Shown: positions 44,841 through 56,220 of the stretch, in pieces | Numbering within the stretch: position 1 is the stretch's first letter | Layout: the number at the start of each line of letters is the position of its first letter | Source of the DNA: Odontesthes bonariensis | Lineage: Eukaryota; Chordata; Actinopteri; Atheriniformes; Atherinopsidae | Assembly: GCF_027942865.1 (NCBI RefSeq) | Contig: NC_134516.1 | Coordinates: 24,325,322-24,389,321 of the forward strand | DNA: 64,000 nucleotides | Reading direction: 5' to 3' | Program-made: the position numbers and the translations under genes | Notes under the pieces: generated by a model | Told to the model about the DNA's origin: nothing | What the model saw: only the letters and a program-made list of their open reading frames with translations | Databases searched by the model: none

Positions 44841-46873
44841 GGGCCTCATGTACAAAGCGTGCGTACGCACAAAATAGTGGCGTACGCACCTTTTCACGTC
44901 AACGATCAGATGTATCAACAACGAAAAGATCGTAGAAATGTGCGGTGCCTCACGGCAGCTTCAGGGCTGGCGTACGCACGTTTCTGCAGCTGTTGATTCT
45001 TTGGCGACACCTAAGGTGATTTTGGGAAACTGTTATAATAAATAAATGTGAAAACAATTAGTCCTCAGACAGTGATCTGCACATTTGAGATAGATGAACA
45101 ATTAATACTGATAAACAATTAATACACCCATGTGTCTCCATTTACACGAGTGGATATAAAAGCAGCGCAAAGTGGTGCAATGCATACCATTAAAAACAAT
45201 GGCTGCTTTAAAAGTATTAGAAGACTTTGCAAATGGTGCAATTCGAAGAGAGCGTGTGTTCACTACAACAGAGAGGATTAGCTGGCATATGATGGCGACT
45301 GACTCATTAGCCGTTTTGAGGGAAATCCTCCTGAACTGTGCGCAGAGCTGCGGCCGGCGTTGGAGCGCAACACAGCGAGGAGGCATGTGCTGCCTGTGCC
45401 CACAGGTTATGTGCACACTGGGGTTCCAACCGGAGCATTCCAGAGGGAGCTGGCCAACCGATTGGGACTGTGCCAGTCTACCTGAGCCGAGCCATACCAG
45501 CCGTGTGGGACAGAATTATCCGCATCTCAGCCATCCATCCATCCATCCATCCATCCATCCATCCATCCATTATCTATACCTCTGAATCCGTCGGTCGGGT
45601 CACGGGGGGGCTGGAGCCTATCCCAGCAGTCGCATCTCAGCCATGTATGTCAAATTCACATACAATGCAGTTGAACAGGCACACATTAAAGCTCAATTTG
45701 AAGCGAGAGCCGGTTTTGTAATCGGAGCTATCGACTGCACACACATTGCTATAAAAGCGCCATCACATGATGAATTTGTATATTAACAGGAAACATTTTC
45801 ATTCATATGTGATGAGTAAATGCAATTAACCAACATTGTGGCGAGGTGGCCTGGTTCAACGCACGATTCATACATTCTGAGTAACAGCATGTTGGGAACA
45901 GACTTACAGGGCGGCACTGTGCGGGATGGCTGGCTTCTTGGTGAGTAACTTCATTCCTGTAATTGTCCTAATATTATTCCCCGTGACGCGCATTGAGTAT
46001 GTGCGCCCCCAATTTCTATCCCGTCTTCACAGCATCAGTCGGTGGTTGAAATTAGTTTCTTGCTGTTTTTTGCTGGTTAAACTTCAGTTTAAGATCTTTC
46101 TAACAAGCCCCTGATGGTCTCTGTGGGCATATATTAATAACCCCGTGCGTAAAGTGTGAAATGTCTCAATCAGCCTCGACTTTTCCCTGGCGCACTTCTG
46201 CACGTTACTGTATGAACACGTTGTTGTGAGTTACACAAAAACATCGGTATTTAGCTTGGGGGTAATCAGAGTCACCCACATGAGCTCCCACCACCCCAGA
46301 GAGAACAGTGCCACCCATAGTTGCCCCGACTCTCTGTTCAAACAGTCGGTCACCCCCCCACCCGCCTGTTTTGGCCACACTGCAGCGGTGGACAGCCAGT
46401 CTCCGCTACACAACCACTTCTTCTTCACCGCTGCTTGTGAGGCTTCTCAGACCCCCCAGCATTGACAGCCTCAGGCTCTCCCACACACTCCTCTTAGTTT
46501 GCTGCTTATGCCGGAGGACAGCGTGCCAAAGAACACATTTTTTCGGGCCTCCACTTCAGAAAGTAACGCCGACATCTCGCTTTCTGTGAAGTTCTTCTTT
46601 TTTCCCGTCTTATTCATTCTTTTTTCTTTATTTTCTGACCGTACACAGCAGGTGCAGGGCTCATTTAAATAGGATTTGAGTATTTAAGTAGGGGCGTGGA
46701 CAGGCTGCTCCAACATGTGCGCTCAATTCCACGTTGATTGGGATGTACAAACGAAATGTGCTTGGATTGATGCGTGCGCACAGATTCGTACATCCGACGT
46801 TGGAGGTCATTTGGGTTTGAGCGTACGCCATGTTTCAGTAGGAAATCCACGCAAGTCTTTGTACATGAGGCCC
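44841..46873 (+). mobile_element. Harbinger element (2.03 kb) in the NLR exon
   Basis: Terminal repeats GGGCCTCATGTACAAAG … CTTTGTACATGAGGCCC with CAG on both sides (44838-44840, 46874-46876), the 3-bp duplication expected for Harbinger. The nuclease gene on + (from ~45199: DFANGAIRRERVF; PAVWDRIIRIS; YVKFTYNAVEQAHIKAQFEA; GFVIGAIDCTHIAIKAP; IVARWPGSTHDS) is frame-broken. On -, 46615-46440, a Myb-like start (KKKNFTESEMSALLSEVEAR) is seen. The two converge, the usual arrangement. Confidence 0.88.
45535..45630. mobile_element. Short RTE 3'-end insertion in the Harbinger nuclease
   Basis: (CCAT)n plus TTATCTATACCTCTGAATCC … GGAGCCTATCCCAGCAGT, flanked by 14-bp direct repeats CGCATCTCAGCCAT (45521-45534 and 45631-45644). 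A 96-bp, strongly 5'-truncated retrotransposition product. Confidence 0.85.
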
Positions 46874-47307
46874 CAGGTCTGCAGAAATGTAAGAGTTTTA
46901 TTTCATTTGTTTCATGAAAACAATAAAGATGACGGATCAATAGCTGCAGCTGGGTTGTGTTTGTTCTCTGCATCAGATTCCTGTCAACTCACAATCGACA
47001 CAAACACAGTGAACAGAAACCTGAAACTGTCTGAGAACAAAAAGGAGGTGACCGATGTGAAGGAGCTTCAGTCGGATCCTGATCATCCAGGCAGATTTGT
47101 GACTCATGTGCCGTCAGCTGCTGTGCACAGAAGGTGTGACGGGGCGCTGTTACTGGGAGGTGGAGGTGAGAGGAAGTGCTGATGTGTCAGTGAGTTACAG
47201 AGGAATCTGCAGGAAAGGCTTCAATGGGTTTGGATGGAATGATCAGTCCTGGAGTCTGAACTGTTCAGAAGATGCTGGTTTCTCTGTCTGGCACAGCAAT
47301 GAAGAGA

Positions 47308-47700
47308 TGTAGGGAGTAGCAGGGCCTTGGCCCTGTTTGAACCACATATTGTTTAGGACCAGAATGAACTCTGTCTACACAGTGACGTAGATGTAGCAGC
47401 ATTCTGAGACAGCAGGCGCCAGATAGCGATTAGGTTTGGGCCACGTACACACAGAATGATATCAAGAGGTATAAGAAGATCTCACAAACTAAAGTCATTG
47501 GGAACCTCCGTGCATGCTGCCATGTACATGTCTCTGTGTCATTCTGGTCAATAAATTCTCCATAAGAGGCTGCAAAGGTGAGTCCGGCTCCTTTTTCTCA
47601 ACAACTTACGGTGACCCCGACTTTGTGAATTTGTCTCTGGGGCCGCGCTGAGTGAGTCCTCTGTGCCCCTGCAGCTGAGATCAGCTGTGAAAGCCGGCCG
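47308..47700 (+). mobile_element. ERV-like LTR plus leader (fossil)
   Basis: A 296-bp unit from TGTAGGGAG to CTCAACA (47308-47603) with TATA-like GGTATAAGAAG and AATAAA, as expected of a retroviral-type LTR. It is followed by GGTGACCCCGAC, which looks like a primer-binding/leader region. No coding region or second LTR is seen nearby, so only a remnant is present. It ends the B30.2 exon. Confidence 0.55.
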
Positions 47701-48100
47701 GCAGGTATATTTTCTTCTAACTATTTAAAGCAGCAGATGTCTGCAGGAGATAATTCTGTCCTATAATTCCTTGCGGCCTCAGCTTTCAGAATGACGCTCA
47801 ATTATTTTTCATCCAGTCATTTTTTGATTTGTGTCGACAAATTAAACTTTGTAAAGAGACCGCTGTCTGTCCTTCAGCACAGCAGTGCGTGGAGCTAAGA
47901 GTGACTGTTAGACTGTTGTTCACCATTTAAAATGTTTGGATATGTGATCATTGGCATTCAAAGAACAGAAAATATTCGGTTTGTTTTTCACAAAACTGTT
48001 TGGGAATGTTCAGCTGTGACAAAGAGGAAGAAACAAATGTTCTTTTTTCCTCATTCCAGGAAAAAACACCTGACAGTGGTGATTAAACATTTTGAGGAAC

Positions 48101-48108
48101 TATATAAA
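48101..48108 (+). promoter_or_regulatory. TATA box of the C-type lectin gene
   Basis: TATATAAA lies ~30 bp before the likely start of a non-coding first exon (about 48130-48189) that ends in a good donor (AAG|GTAACA). Confidence 0.6.
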
Positions 48109-48601
48109 GATCCATCCTCTCAGAGGTTTCGTACATCCTCTCTTCGTTTCAGAGGGTAGACTCGACTCACTGGACTGACTGCAGCAAAGGTAACACTTTC
48201 CAGTTTCTCTTCTTACGGATTTTTAAACACGTTTAACTTTTCATTGATGTCAATCTGAAACTAACAGAAATTGTATGAAATTGAGTTTCTCAAAACCAGA
48301 CTAATAACCAGATATGGTGGTCGGGGTTTGAATCGTTCCAGCAAGTATTCACTCAAATGGGCCTCGGGGGGTTGTTCATGCTACAAAGTTAAATCTGTGT
48401 TCAATATGTCTGATGAAAACCCTCTGAGAAAGTTAGAAGCATCAGAATATCTTTAATATTTTCTCGCACAGTCCACACCGTTGAACATGCTGCATTCCAT
48501 GACTCGGTTCTCCTCCCATGCGTGTGCAGTGTGACAAAGTCAGGGATTGTCCGTGTAACCGTGTACATGTAACTTCATTTCATTTCTTTGTCTGTTCTCA
48601 G

Positions 48602-51119
48602 ATGGCTTCAGGTTTTCACTCGGTTTTCTTCGGCTTCATCAGCAGCCTCTTGATTGTTCAGTGTGTGAGTATAATTAACTCTGTGTCCCTTTCATAGCCA
48701 TGTTAGCTTACCGAGGTAAAGACGGAAACAGTGATGTATATGTGCTCAGAAATGATTGACTTCATTGAAATTAAATGTGTATTCACAAAGTAATTTATTC
48801 AGATGAGTTTTATTTGTGTCACCAGTGAAAGGAATGCTACAGAACCATAGCATCCGTCCCATGACAGTATTAGCTTTGAATCACAGATCCTGCTCCAACA
48901 GATGACGTCAGCTTCATAACTGCAGCTTTTTTAGCCTAAATATGGGAGAGGAATATGATAGTTTTGAAAAGTAGAAAGTCTTTAATGGTTTTTAACGTGC
49001 TTTTGTGTTCACAGAGAGCTGTGGCAGTTCCTCCTGGCTGTCCTCCTGGTTGGATGCAGTGCGGCTCTCGCTGTTTCATTTTCTACGACACATCAAAGAC
49101 TTGGATTGATGCAGAGGTATGTAACAGAGCAATATTTTATTTCCTTTGAAATAAAGCAAAAAATTGCAAATTTCTGCAAATTGTAAGAATTTTTCAAATG
49201 TTTTTAGAGAAAGTTTAACCTTTAAAAAGGGTCGTCTATAGCCCTTTTTTTTCTTTGTTCTATTGAAAAAGATATCAAGTATTTTCTTGGTATCTGTATC
49301 ATCTTTATTAAGATATAAACTCTATTACTGTGACAGTGCAAGTGCGGTCTTATTTGTAGCTGTGCAGCTTCAGGTGAGCTAAACTCAGGAAAAGTTTATC
49401 CTCACACATTTTCTGTCTGAACATTGTGTTCATGTTGTAGTGGAGCTCTGAATGCTCATATTACACTCTTCATCTTTACTGAATATGTCTACTTAAAGTT
49501 CAGCAGAAAAAATACACTTTTTGAATGAACTCTTCTCACTCTTGTCAGTGACGATGACAGATTCTTCAAACAGTCTGAGATAAACAAGCTTGTTATCATG
49601 ATCACAAAGTGCCGCCTAAATTAGATTAACTAGCAAGTTATGTCCATGGTGTTCCTCTAACTTGAAGGCACTTCTCCCTAAAATCTCTTTTTCCCCCACT
49701 CTGTTTTGATTGTTAGCATTTTTGCATATCTATTGGTGGGAATCTGGCTTCAATCCACTCTGCTGATGAGAACCTCTACCTGAATGACCTCGTTAAGAGA
49801 GTGACCGGCGCTGATTCCCGCACCTGGGTTGGAGGTTTTGACGCAGGCACAGTCGCAGTACGTTAGACGGTGCAATTTATCATATTAAGTTTTGACTGAA
49901 TGTGTGAGAGTATTCTACATGAATAAAATACAATTATTCATTTCTAATGTTTTGTTGACACATAACTCATCAAACACACAATTAATAAATGGTCTTTTAT
50001 GAGGCAACAGGTTGCAGCTTTGTTAAATCTGATTATATAATACTGTCGTGCATTTCTCCATACTACACATTGTATTTCCTCTTTCAGGACAGAAGGTGGC
50101 TGTGGAGTGATGGATCACCCTTTAACTTCAACCACTGGCATCAAGGAGAGCCGAACAACTTTAGAGGAAGAAGAGAGCGATGTATTGAGATCAATTTCGG
50201 AGGTACAAACAGAGGTTACACTACACTTTTATCGACATTGGCCTGGACTTAAAATGGGTGCTGGCTTAAGCATAGTCAAACAAAGGAGGCTGCTGCAGAA
50301 GCAGTTGTCATTTGGCTTTGTGTTTTGCCTCAGAAAGACCACTTAACATGTATTAATTTTGCTCCAAAGGCTGATCTCAGTTACCTGCTCTGTATAAAAA
50401 ACACGTAGTTGAGGGATTGGATCTGAATGAGTCCTAAATCCATCTCAACTGTGTTCACACCTGTTTTTGGAGCTGTGAACCTGTTATTGGATCATGACGA
50501 TCACATGTTAGCACCAAGACTGAACAGGTCCACAGATGAGCTTCAGGCCAGCAGTTCGTAGCTCTGCATTCGGATGTAACTTATATAAAGTACAGTTTAA
50601 AGGTCATAGATGATGAGCACATGAGCCTGTAGAGCAGCTAATGAATAACACACTCTCACCCCAAACTGGACAAGAGGTCTACTGCATGTGATTTAGAGAC
50701 AGTGTTGCTATGAACTACTTAAGATTCTGGTGCTCGTTCCCATGTTTAAATCTGGTAAAATGACAGATGTCTTTCAAATTTTTCCAGTTTTCAATGATGG
50801 AAAATATTTGCCTAACAAGACATTTGGCCCAAATATAAGTATTTGTTTTACAGAGATATCTGGAGACATCACAGCCCGCTTTGTGCTGTAGGGTCACAGT
50901 GTCGTGTTTAAGAAGCATTTGAAAATGTTCACAGACGGAGATATTCAACACACTCTTATGCAGTGGATCAGTAACAATCTTGTGTAAAAACTTAAATCAA
51001 TGCATGTTTCTTCTGTTGTCTACATTTGCTTTTTGCTTTTTTTTCCCTAAACAGGACCGTTCTGGAACGATGAGAGTTGTAGTACTCGAAATCCTTTCAT
51101 TTGTGCCAAGAAGCGGTGA
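48602..51119 (+). CDS. C-type lectin, secreted, 161 aa (nattectin-like)
   Basis: Coding exons 48602-48664, 49015-49116, 49717-49857, 50088-50202 and 51055-51119, all with GT-AG sites and matching phases; a non-coding exon lies upstream at ~48130-48189. The product starts with a signal peptide (MASGFHSVFFGFISSLLIVQC). A single carbohydrate-recognition domain follows: CPPGWMQCGSRCFIFY (long-form N-terminal cysteines), LASIHSADE, WVGGFDAG, WLWSDGSPFNFNHW, EPN (123-125), WND (144-146) and a final FICAKK. EPN with WND predicts calcium-dependent binding of mannose-type sugars; QPD would predict galactose. Size and exon pattern match small fish lectins such as nattectins and ladderlectins. AATAAA at 51277. 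No lesion seen; this is the best-preserved host gene in the window. Confidence 0.92.
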
Positions 51120-51276
51120 TGCATCCGGCCATGTCAGCAACAAGGATAATCTCAGATTACTCATGACTCTTTTCTGTTCTAATCCAACACTTCCAGATTA
51201 ACACAGAACAACAGAGCTCTAATGATTATCATTTCTGATTTTTTTTCATTCGACTGTAGACTTTATCTGCATGTTC

Positions 51277-51282
51277 AATAAA
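51277..51282 (+). terminator. Lectin poly(A) signal
   Basis: AATAAA 158 bp after the lectin stop codon. Confidence 0.6.
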
Positions 51283-51679
51283 AATCCTCCAAATGCTGTT
51301 CTGAATCACTCTGTGTTCTGTGATCTGTTGTGTCCTTTCTATGGTTTTATGTTTTTGGTGCAGCTGTGTGAAGCCCCTAATGAACCTACATTAGGGGCTT
51401 CTACTCTGCCCACAGCGTGCATGTTTACATGACACTTAAGGGAAACAAATTATTGTGTTAGTCTAACCAAAGTTTAACTGAATCAAGCTTCTCATATATG
51501 GAATAACACTCCCAGATGATGCAGTTGTGGATCGAATCACTCCAGCATGTTTACACTCAACTGGTATCAAATGGGCCTTAGAGCTCTGTAAATGCTCCAA
51601 AGCTCCATCTGTTTGCATCGTCTATTAAAACCAGTAAAGTGTAAATGTATATTAATACAGCTGAATTTCCAATAAAGCT

Positions 51680-52350
51680 GCTCTCATTCATATAATGTTT
51701 TTCTTCTTTTGACACAAAATGGGACTGTAAAGCATCTCATTAAGACGACGTGTCATCTCTGAGTCACTGAAAGCGTTTCTAAACTGTTGCTCTGCACCAA
51801 TAAAATCCAGATTTTTTAAACTCATCTTAAAGGTAAGATCTTGGTCATTAAGAGCTTTAGATGTGAGGAGAAGAATTTTAAAATCTATTCTGAATTTAAC
51901 AGGGAGCCAATGAAGAGAAGCTAAAACTGGAGAAATATGATCTCTGCTGTTAGTTCTCATCAGAACTCTGGCTGCAGCATTTTACATTACAAAGGTGAAA
52001 GAAGGCAGTGCCAGAAACCTGTTACATAGTCAAAGGACAGATCCTGGTCAAGAATAACTCCAAGGTTCCTCACTGTAGTACAAGAAGCCAAGGGAGATCA
52101 ATCTAAAGTCAGAATACACAACTAGACGGTTTCTCCCTGAAGCGCTCAAGGCCCAAAACAACTTCAGTTTTTTTTTAGTTCAGAAGCAGAAAATTCAGAG
52201 TAATCCAGCTCTTTATGTGTTGGAGACATGCTTGTTGTCTAACCAACTGATTGGTTTCATAGATAAGTACAGCTGAGTATCATCAGCAAAGCATTGTAAA
52301 TGTAGAGAGGATTCAGGCTTTGTTGGAGAATAAAGGAGCTCAGTCAGAGC
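51680..52350 (-). mobile_element. Decayed Rex/L2-group LINE fragment
   Basis: On -, RTNSRDHISPVLASLHWLPV and KFRIDFKILLLTSKALND are the post-RT region of Rex1/L2 LINEs. Upstream (52350-52000) broken pieces include LHLQCFADDTQLYLS, the YADD-type active site. Several frame changes. Confidence 0.65.
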
Positions 52351-54072
52351 AGATATTCACTTTAAAGCTGCTTAGAACTGAACAAACTCTGTTTCTGCCT
52401 CAGATTCTGCTTTTGTTCATGTTTACATGGTTCAGCTATCTATAGGTATCAGCAAGGGTTGGCTTAAGACTCCTGCAGTGTGCTGATATTCACGTATTGT
52501 TTAATCTTGTTTAAAGTGGTCCTCTATAATAAGGAGGAGGCACCTGTCACCTGTTTGCATGGATGCATGTTTTCCTCCCAGTAATGCTGCATTCAACAAC
52601 AGAACTCCAAGTTTCACATCTCTGACCAGAAACATGTTCATGAACATGGAGCATGAAAGCTGATTTTATGAAGCCTAAGGTAAGGTGAGGTGACTTTATT
52701 TATACCCGAAGGTAGATTTGGTTGCAGGTAAAAGTAGCAAAAGCTTACACAGACAAACAACACAGTACTGACATCAGTAACAATAAAAGCTTGCACAAAC
52801 AACACAATACTAATGACAGTGACAAAGGACAATAACAAAGCAAAAACAAGAACAACAAAAACAGAACATGACAAGCAGACAAGTGCTCCAAACAAGGATA
52901 TAGAAAAGAGTAATAAACAGACAAATAAATATATAAATAGATCTATTAAAAGTAGGACTCATGTACTGTTCAGTGTTTTAATAGCAGAGGGGATAAAACT
53001 GCATCTATACCTCTTGGTTTGCAGGCAGGCATTAGGAACCTACGACCTGAGGGGAGAAGCTGGAATTCACCATGTAGTGGGTGGGATGCATCATTTAAGA
53101 TGAACATGTTGCTTTTCAAGCAGTTAAACCACTTTATCTTTTTGACATCAGATCAATCTGTCTGCACCTCAGTCTGGCTTCAGTGTTTAACAAGTCAAAT
53201 AATGATATAATACCACGAGATTGCAAGCTGTAAATGAAAGGAAAGTTTATTCATGTAGCTCAAGGAAAACTGACACAGAATAATAGAACAAAAGAAAAAG
53301 ACGAGTTGATAAAAATCACAAAGGATATTGAATCAGTGTTACAATTAGAGTCATATTAAAGAAAATCAATACTATCTAATCACATGTGTATTAACACTGT
53401 GGTCCAAAAGTCACTGGCCTCGTCTCCCAACAGCTACAAAGTGAACTTTATTCTAAATTGTGTATTTTGATTTTTTTTCAGGATTCGATTAGTTGATTAT
53501 TGATTCAATATAGATTGAATTTAAAGCATGAATTTGATGATGTCATCTTCTTTTCGGTGATGTCCTCAAATGACAGGAGCTGTAAAAGATCAAGTAAAAA
53601 CTCAATTTCAGTCGGAAGAACTCAGCACCAAAATGTGGCAGAAAAACCTTTGTTAACACAGTGTGAATGTGGTTTGATGGAAATAATCATGTTTTCTACA
53701 GCTTTTTAGGAAACAAGCAGAGGAACGGAGCCCAAATGCAGGACTAAAGAGAGGTGAGCAGATGGTCTGCTAGGTTTTAATAAAGTAAAGAAAATAAAAA
53801 AGAAAGATCACTGGGACACTCAGATGGGCAGCGATATGGACATGACATATGAAGCGATCCAACGAAGACCAACAGAAGACTGGGAGCGTAAATGCTGAGG
53901 CAGTGACGAGGGGATCGAAGACGGATGAGCGCTAATTAGTGGTGAAGACCAGGTTGGACACGCGAAGGAAGTAAAACTCACCTGAATACACCAGGAAGTA
54001 AATAAAATGAGATAAAATTAGATAAATAACTGACAGAAATGGACTAGAATACAAAACATAAGAAAGGAACTA
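52351..54072. other. Repeat-derived spacer, no gene recognised
   Basis: 52680-53180 begins with GGTGACTTTATTTATACCCG and has AAACTGCATCTATACCTCTT and CCTACGACCTGAGGGGAGAA, phrases I associate with 3' parts of a dispersed fish non-LTR repeat. 53200-54072 shows nothing I can assign. Confidence 0.35.
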
Positions 54073-54076
54073 TTAA

Positions 54077-54728
54077 AGGACAAGACCGTTTTTTTGACAT
54101 TGGGCCCTTGATTTCACATTATAACATGATGTTCTACTCACCCCTGCTTGTTGTTGGTCATTTGGAGCTGTTCCGAAGATATTCGCGAGGCGTCTGGCTG
54201 CTCTCTTGAGATATTCGGCCATGAAACGGTTTCCTATGGGCAACGTTATACAGGCACAAACTATGCTGTTTATAATTTATTAATTACTCTACTCTAGCAC
54301 TGATAACGTGGAGGTGCATCGCTTACTTAAAAAAATCCGGGTTACTGTAATTTTGAATTTTAGCCGAATGAATAAATAGGCAGCAGGTCTGTGGGCTGTC
54401 TGTGGTAGTAGCACGACGAGGACGTCACACCCACTTTACGACAAAAATTCAAAATTACAGTAACCCGGATTTTTTTAAGTAAGCGACGCACCTCCACGTT
54501 ATCAGTGCTAGTGTACAGTAATTAATAAATTATAAACAGCATAGTTTGTGCCTGTATAACGTTGCCCATAGGAAACCGTTTCATGGCCGAATATCTCAAG
54601 AGAGCAGCCAGACGCCTCTCGAATATCTTCGGAACAGCTCCAAATGACCAACAACAAGCAGGGGTGAGTAGAACATCATGTTATAATGTGAAATCAAGGG
54701 CCCAATGTCAAAAAAACGGTCTTGTCCT
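54077..54728. mobile_element. Large palindromic TTAA element (outer)
   Basis: AGGACAAGACCGTTTTTTTG on the left and its inverse on the right, with TTAA on both sides (54073-54076, 54729-54732). Apart from a 144-bp central insert, each ~254-bp arm is the near-perfect inverse of the other. Non-coding. TTAA duplication fits Kolobok or piggyBac mobilisation. Confidence 0.9.
54331..54474. mobile_element. Inner TTAA MITE at the centre of the outer palindrome
   Basis: 144 bp with ends AAAAATCCGGGTTACTGTAA … TTACAGTAACCCGGATTTTT and TTAA on both sides (54327-54330, 54475-54478). The target was the palindromic centre CTTACTTAAGTAAG. Same family as 5345-5465. Confidence 0.9.
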
Positions 54729-54732
54729 TTAA

Positions 54733-55176
54733 ACAAACACAGAAAAACACAGACCATGTGTAGCTTCTCCAACTTCTACCCCAGCAGCATCTCATGTCAC
54801 AGCCCCACACACATTGTAAAGCAGCTTCAGTACATTGCTGCCACCTGGTGGTATAAGCATTACCACCAGTTTAAACTTAGCAGCTTGTTCTATCATACTG
54901 TGCAGATCAACATGTGTTTGTGTGGAAGTTCAGCCACTAACTGATCCCAGAAATCAGCAGAGCTCTCTGTGTTGTCAGCAGCTTTTATATCTTTACAGCA
55001 GAGCCACTTCCAAACACGAACAAGAGTCGGGGTCAATCTGAAATACCAGCTGCCAGAGAAAGTTGGTTCTCATGATTGGAAACTGTTTTTGACCAATAAA
55101 GGTTCACTTAAATTTCTGGTTAATATAGAAAATAAATGTGACCTAATGGTTCTGTTTAACACTACCTGGTTTCATT
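54733..55176. other. No gene recognised; 3' flank of the rhamnose lectin
   Basis: No motif seen. The last bases before the duplication at 55177 carry, on -, the original end of the lectin exon (next entries). Confidence 0.35.
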
Positions 55177-55196
55177 GAATAGTCCATAAAAGGCCT

Positions 55197-56220
55197 GTTG
55201 TTATTTTGTAATATTTGTCTCACCTATTATTTAGTTATCTTTTGGGGGTTTAGTTTGGGGTTTTGGGTTAGTGTCAGGATGTGGTGTAGGGAGGACACGG
55301 ACTTTTCACAAGAAGAGTGATTTATTAACAAAAAACAAAGTAACAACACAAAGCGCGGCTTAGCCGGATTCAAAAAAAAAAAAAAAACTCAACTGGGGAA
55401 AATACTGGAAAAACAAAACAAGGACTAAACATGGCAAAGATTAATAAATACTTAACTTGGTCAAAGATATGTTGTAGCATGGCATGAAGGGTCAGACACA
55501 AACAAGGAACCAACAAACAGACAGGGGAGACAAGAGACTAAATAGAGGGCTGGGAGTGATTGGAGAGTGAGTGCAGCTGGAGACAATGGACAGGTGAGGG
55601 GAATAAACTAATTACCTGGGTGAGGGAAGTGAAGGGAAAAACCATGGCAAAACTAAAAACCAAGACATGAACTGAACACAAAAACGTAACTTAAAACATG
55701 ATATTAAAAAACACAAGTCCATGGGCATGACAGTTAGTTAGTTAGTTTTGGGGAATACACATTTTTTGGTTGCTTAGTCAATTCAATTCAATTCATTTTT
55801 ATTTATATAGCGCTAAATACAACAAATGTCATCTCAAGGCACGTAGATAGTAAGCTTATGATATTTAGTATTGTTTGAGTTAATTTGGGTATTTAACTAT
55901 GCTTTTATTTTGAAGGCACTGGTTAGCTTGGGCGCACTGGGAGAGTTTACTTAGATGGGCAGGCAGTCACAGGTGAGCAGGCACCTGGGAGGGCTAATGT
56001 TTTTTTTTTACCAGGGCAAGAGAGGCGGCAAAAGCAAAGTTTTTTTGCTCGTTTGCTTGGTTTTAAGAATAAACCTTAAGAAACACATTTTTGTTGCCTG
56101 GACAATGGACTCATTTATCCTGTGTAAATTCACTCCCTAGGTGTCTCAGTGGCTGTTTGATTTGATTTAGTTTATTATGGTTTTGATATTTTTGAATTTT
56201 TGATTATTGACACTGAGGAC
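55197..56220. mobile_element. 1,024-bp insertion with 20-bp target duplication
   Basis: GAATAGTCCATAAAAGGCCT occurs at 55177-55196 and 56221-56240. The insert contains an LTR fossil (55272-55732) and a Rex/L2-like 3'-end phrase near 55785-55850 (TTTATTTATATAGCGCTAAA). Its own family is not clear; a 20-bp duplication points to target-primed retrotransposition. Confidence 0.65.
55272..55732 (-). mobile_element. Gypsy-like solo LTR (fossil)
   Basis: 461 bp with TGTCA … TGACA ends and 5-bp duplication GTTAG (55267-55271, 55733-55737). Read on -, it has a TATA-like CTATTTAG and an AATAAA near the 3' side followed by a T/G-rich end, the layout of fish Gypsy LTRs. No internal region, so a solo LTR. 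Confidence 0.65.

Larger units (their letters stand above)
44785..47307 (+). pseudogene. Fish NLR (NLRC3-like) remnant: last LRR exon + B30.2 exon
   Basis: The last LRR-side exon reads WVEPAGARRLRPG, is interrupted by a Harbinger at 44841-46873, and resumes LQKCK; deleting the insert and one CAG restores RRLRPGLQKCK. After AG at ~46966-46976 comes the B30.2/SPRY exon: SDSCQLTIDTNTVNRNLKLS, VTDVKELQSDPDHPGRF, then in another frame QLLCTEGVTGRCYWEVEVRG, DVSVSYRGI and FGWNDQSWSL. The frame break is near 47095-47110. The exon stops where an ERV-like LTR begins (47308). No FISNA or NACHT exon is visible. NLRC3-like genes with B30.2 are greatly expanded in fish and often decay this way. Confidence 0.75.

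Noticed and set aside
46308-46589. + strand proline/serine-rich frame
   Set aside because: Antisense to the Myb-like gene of the Harbinger element.
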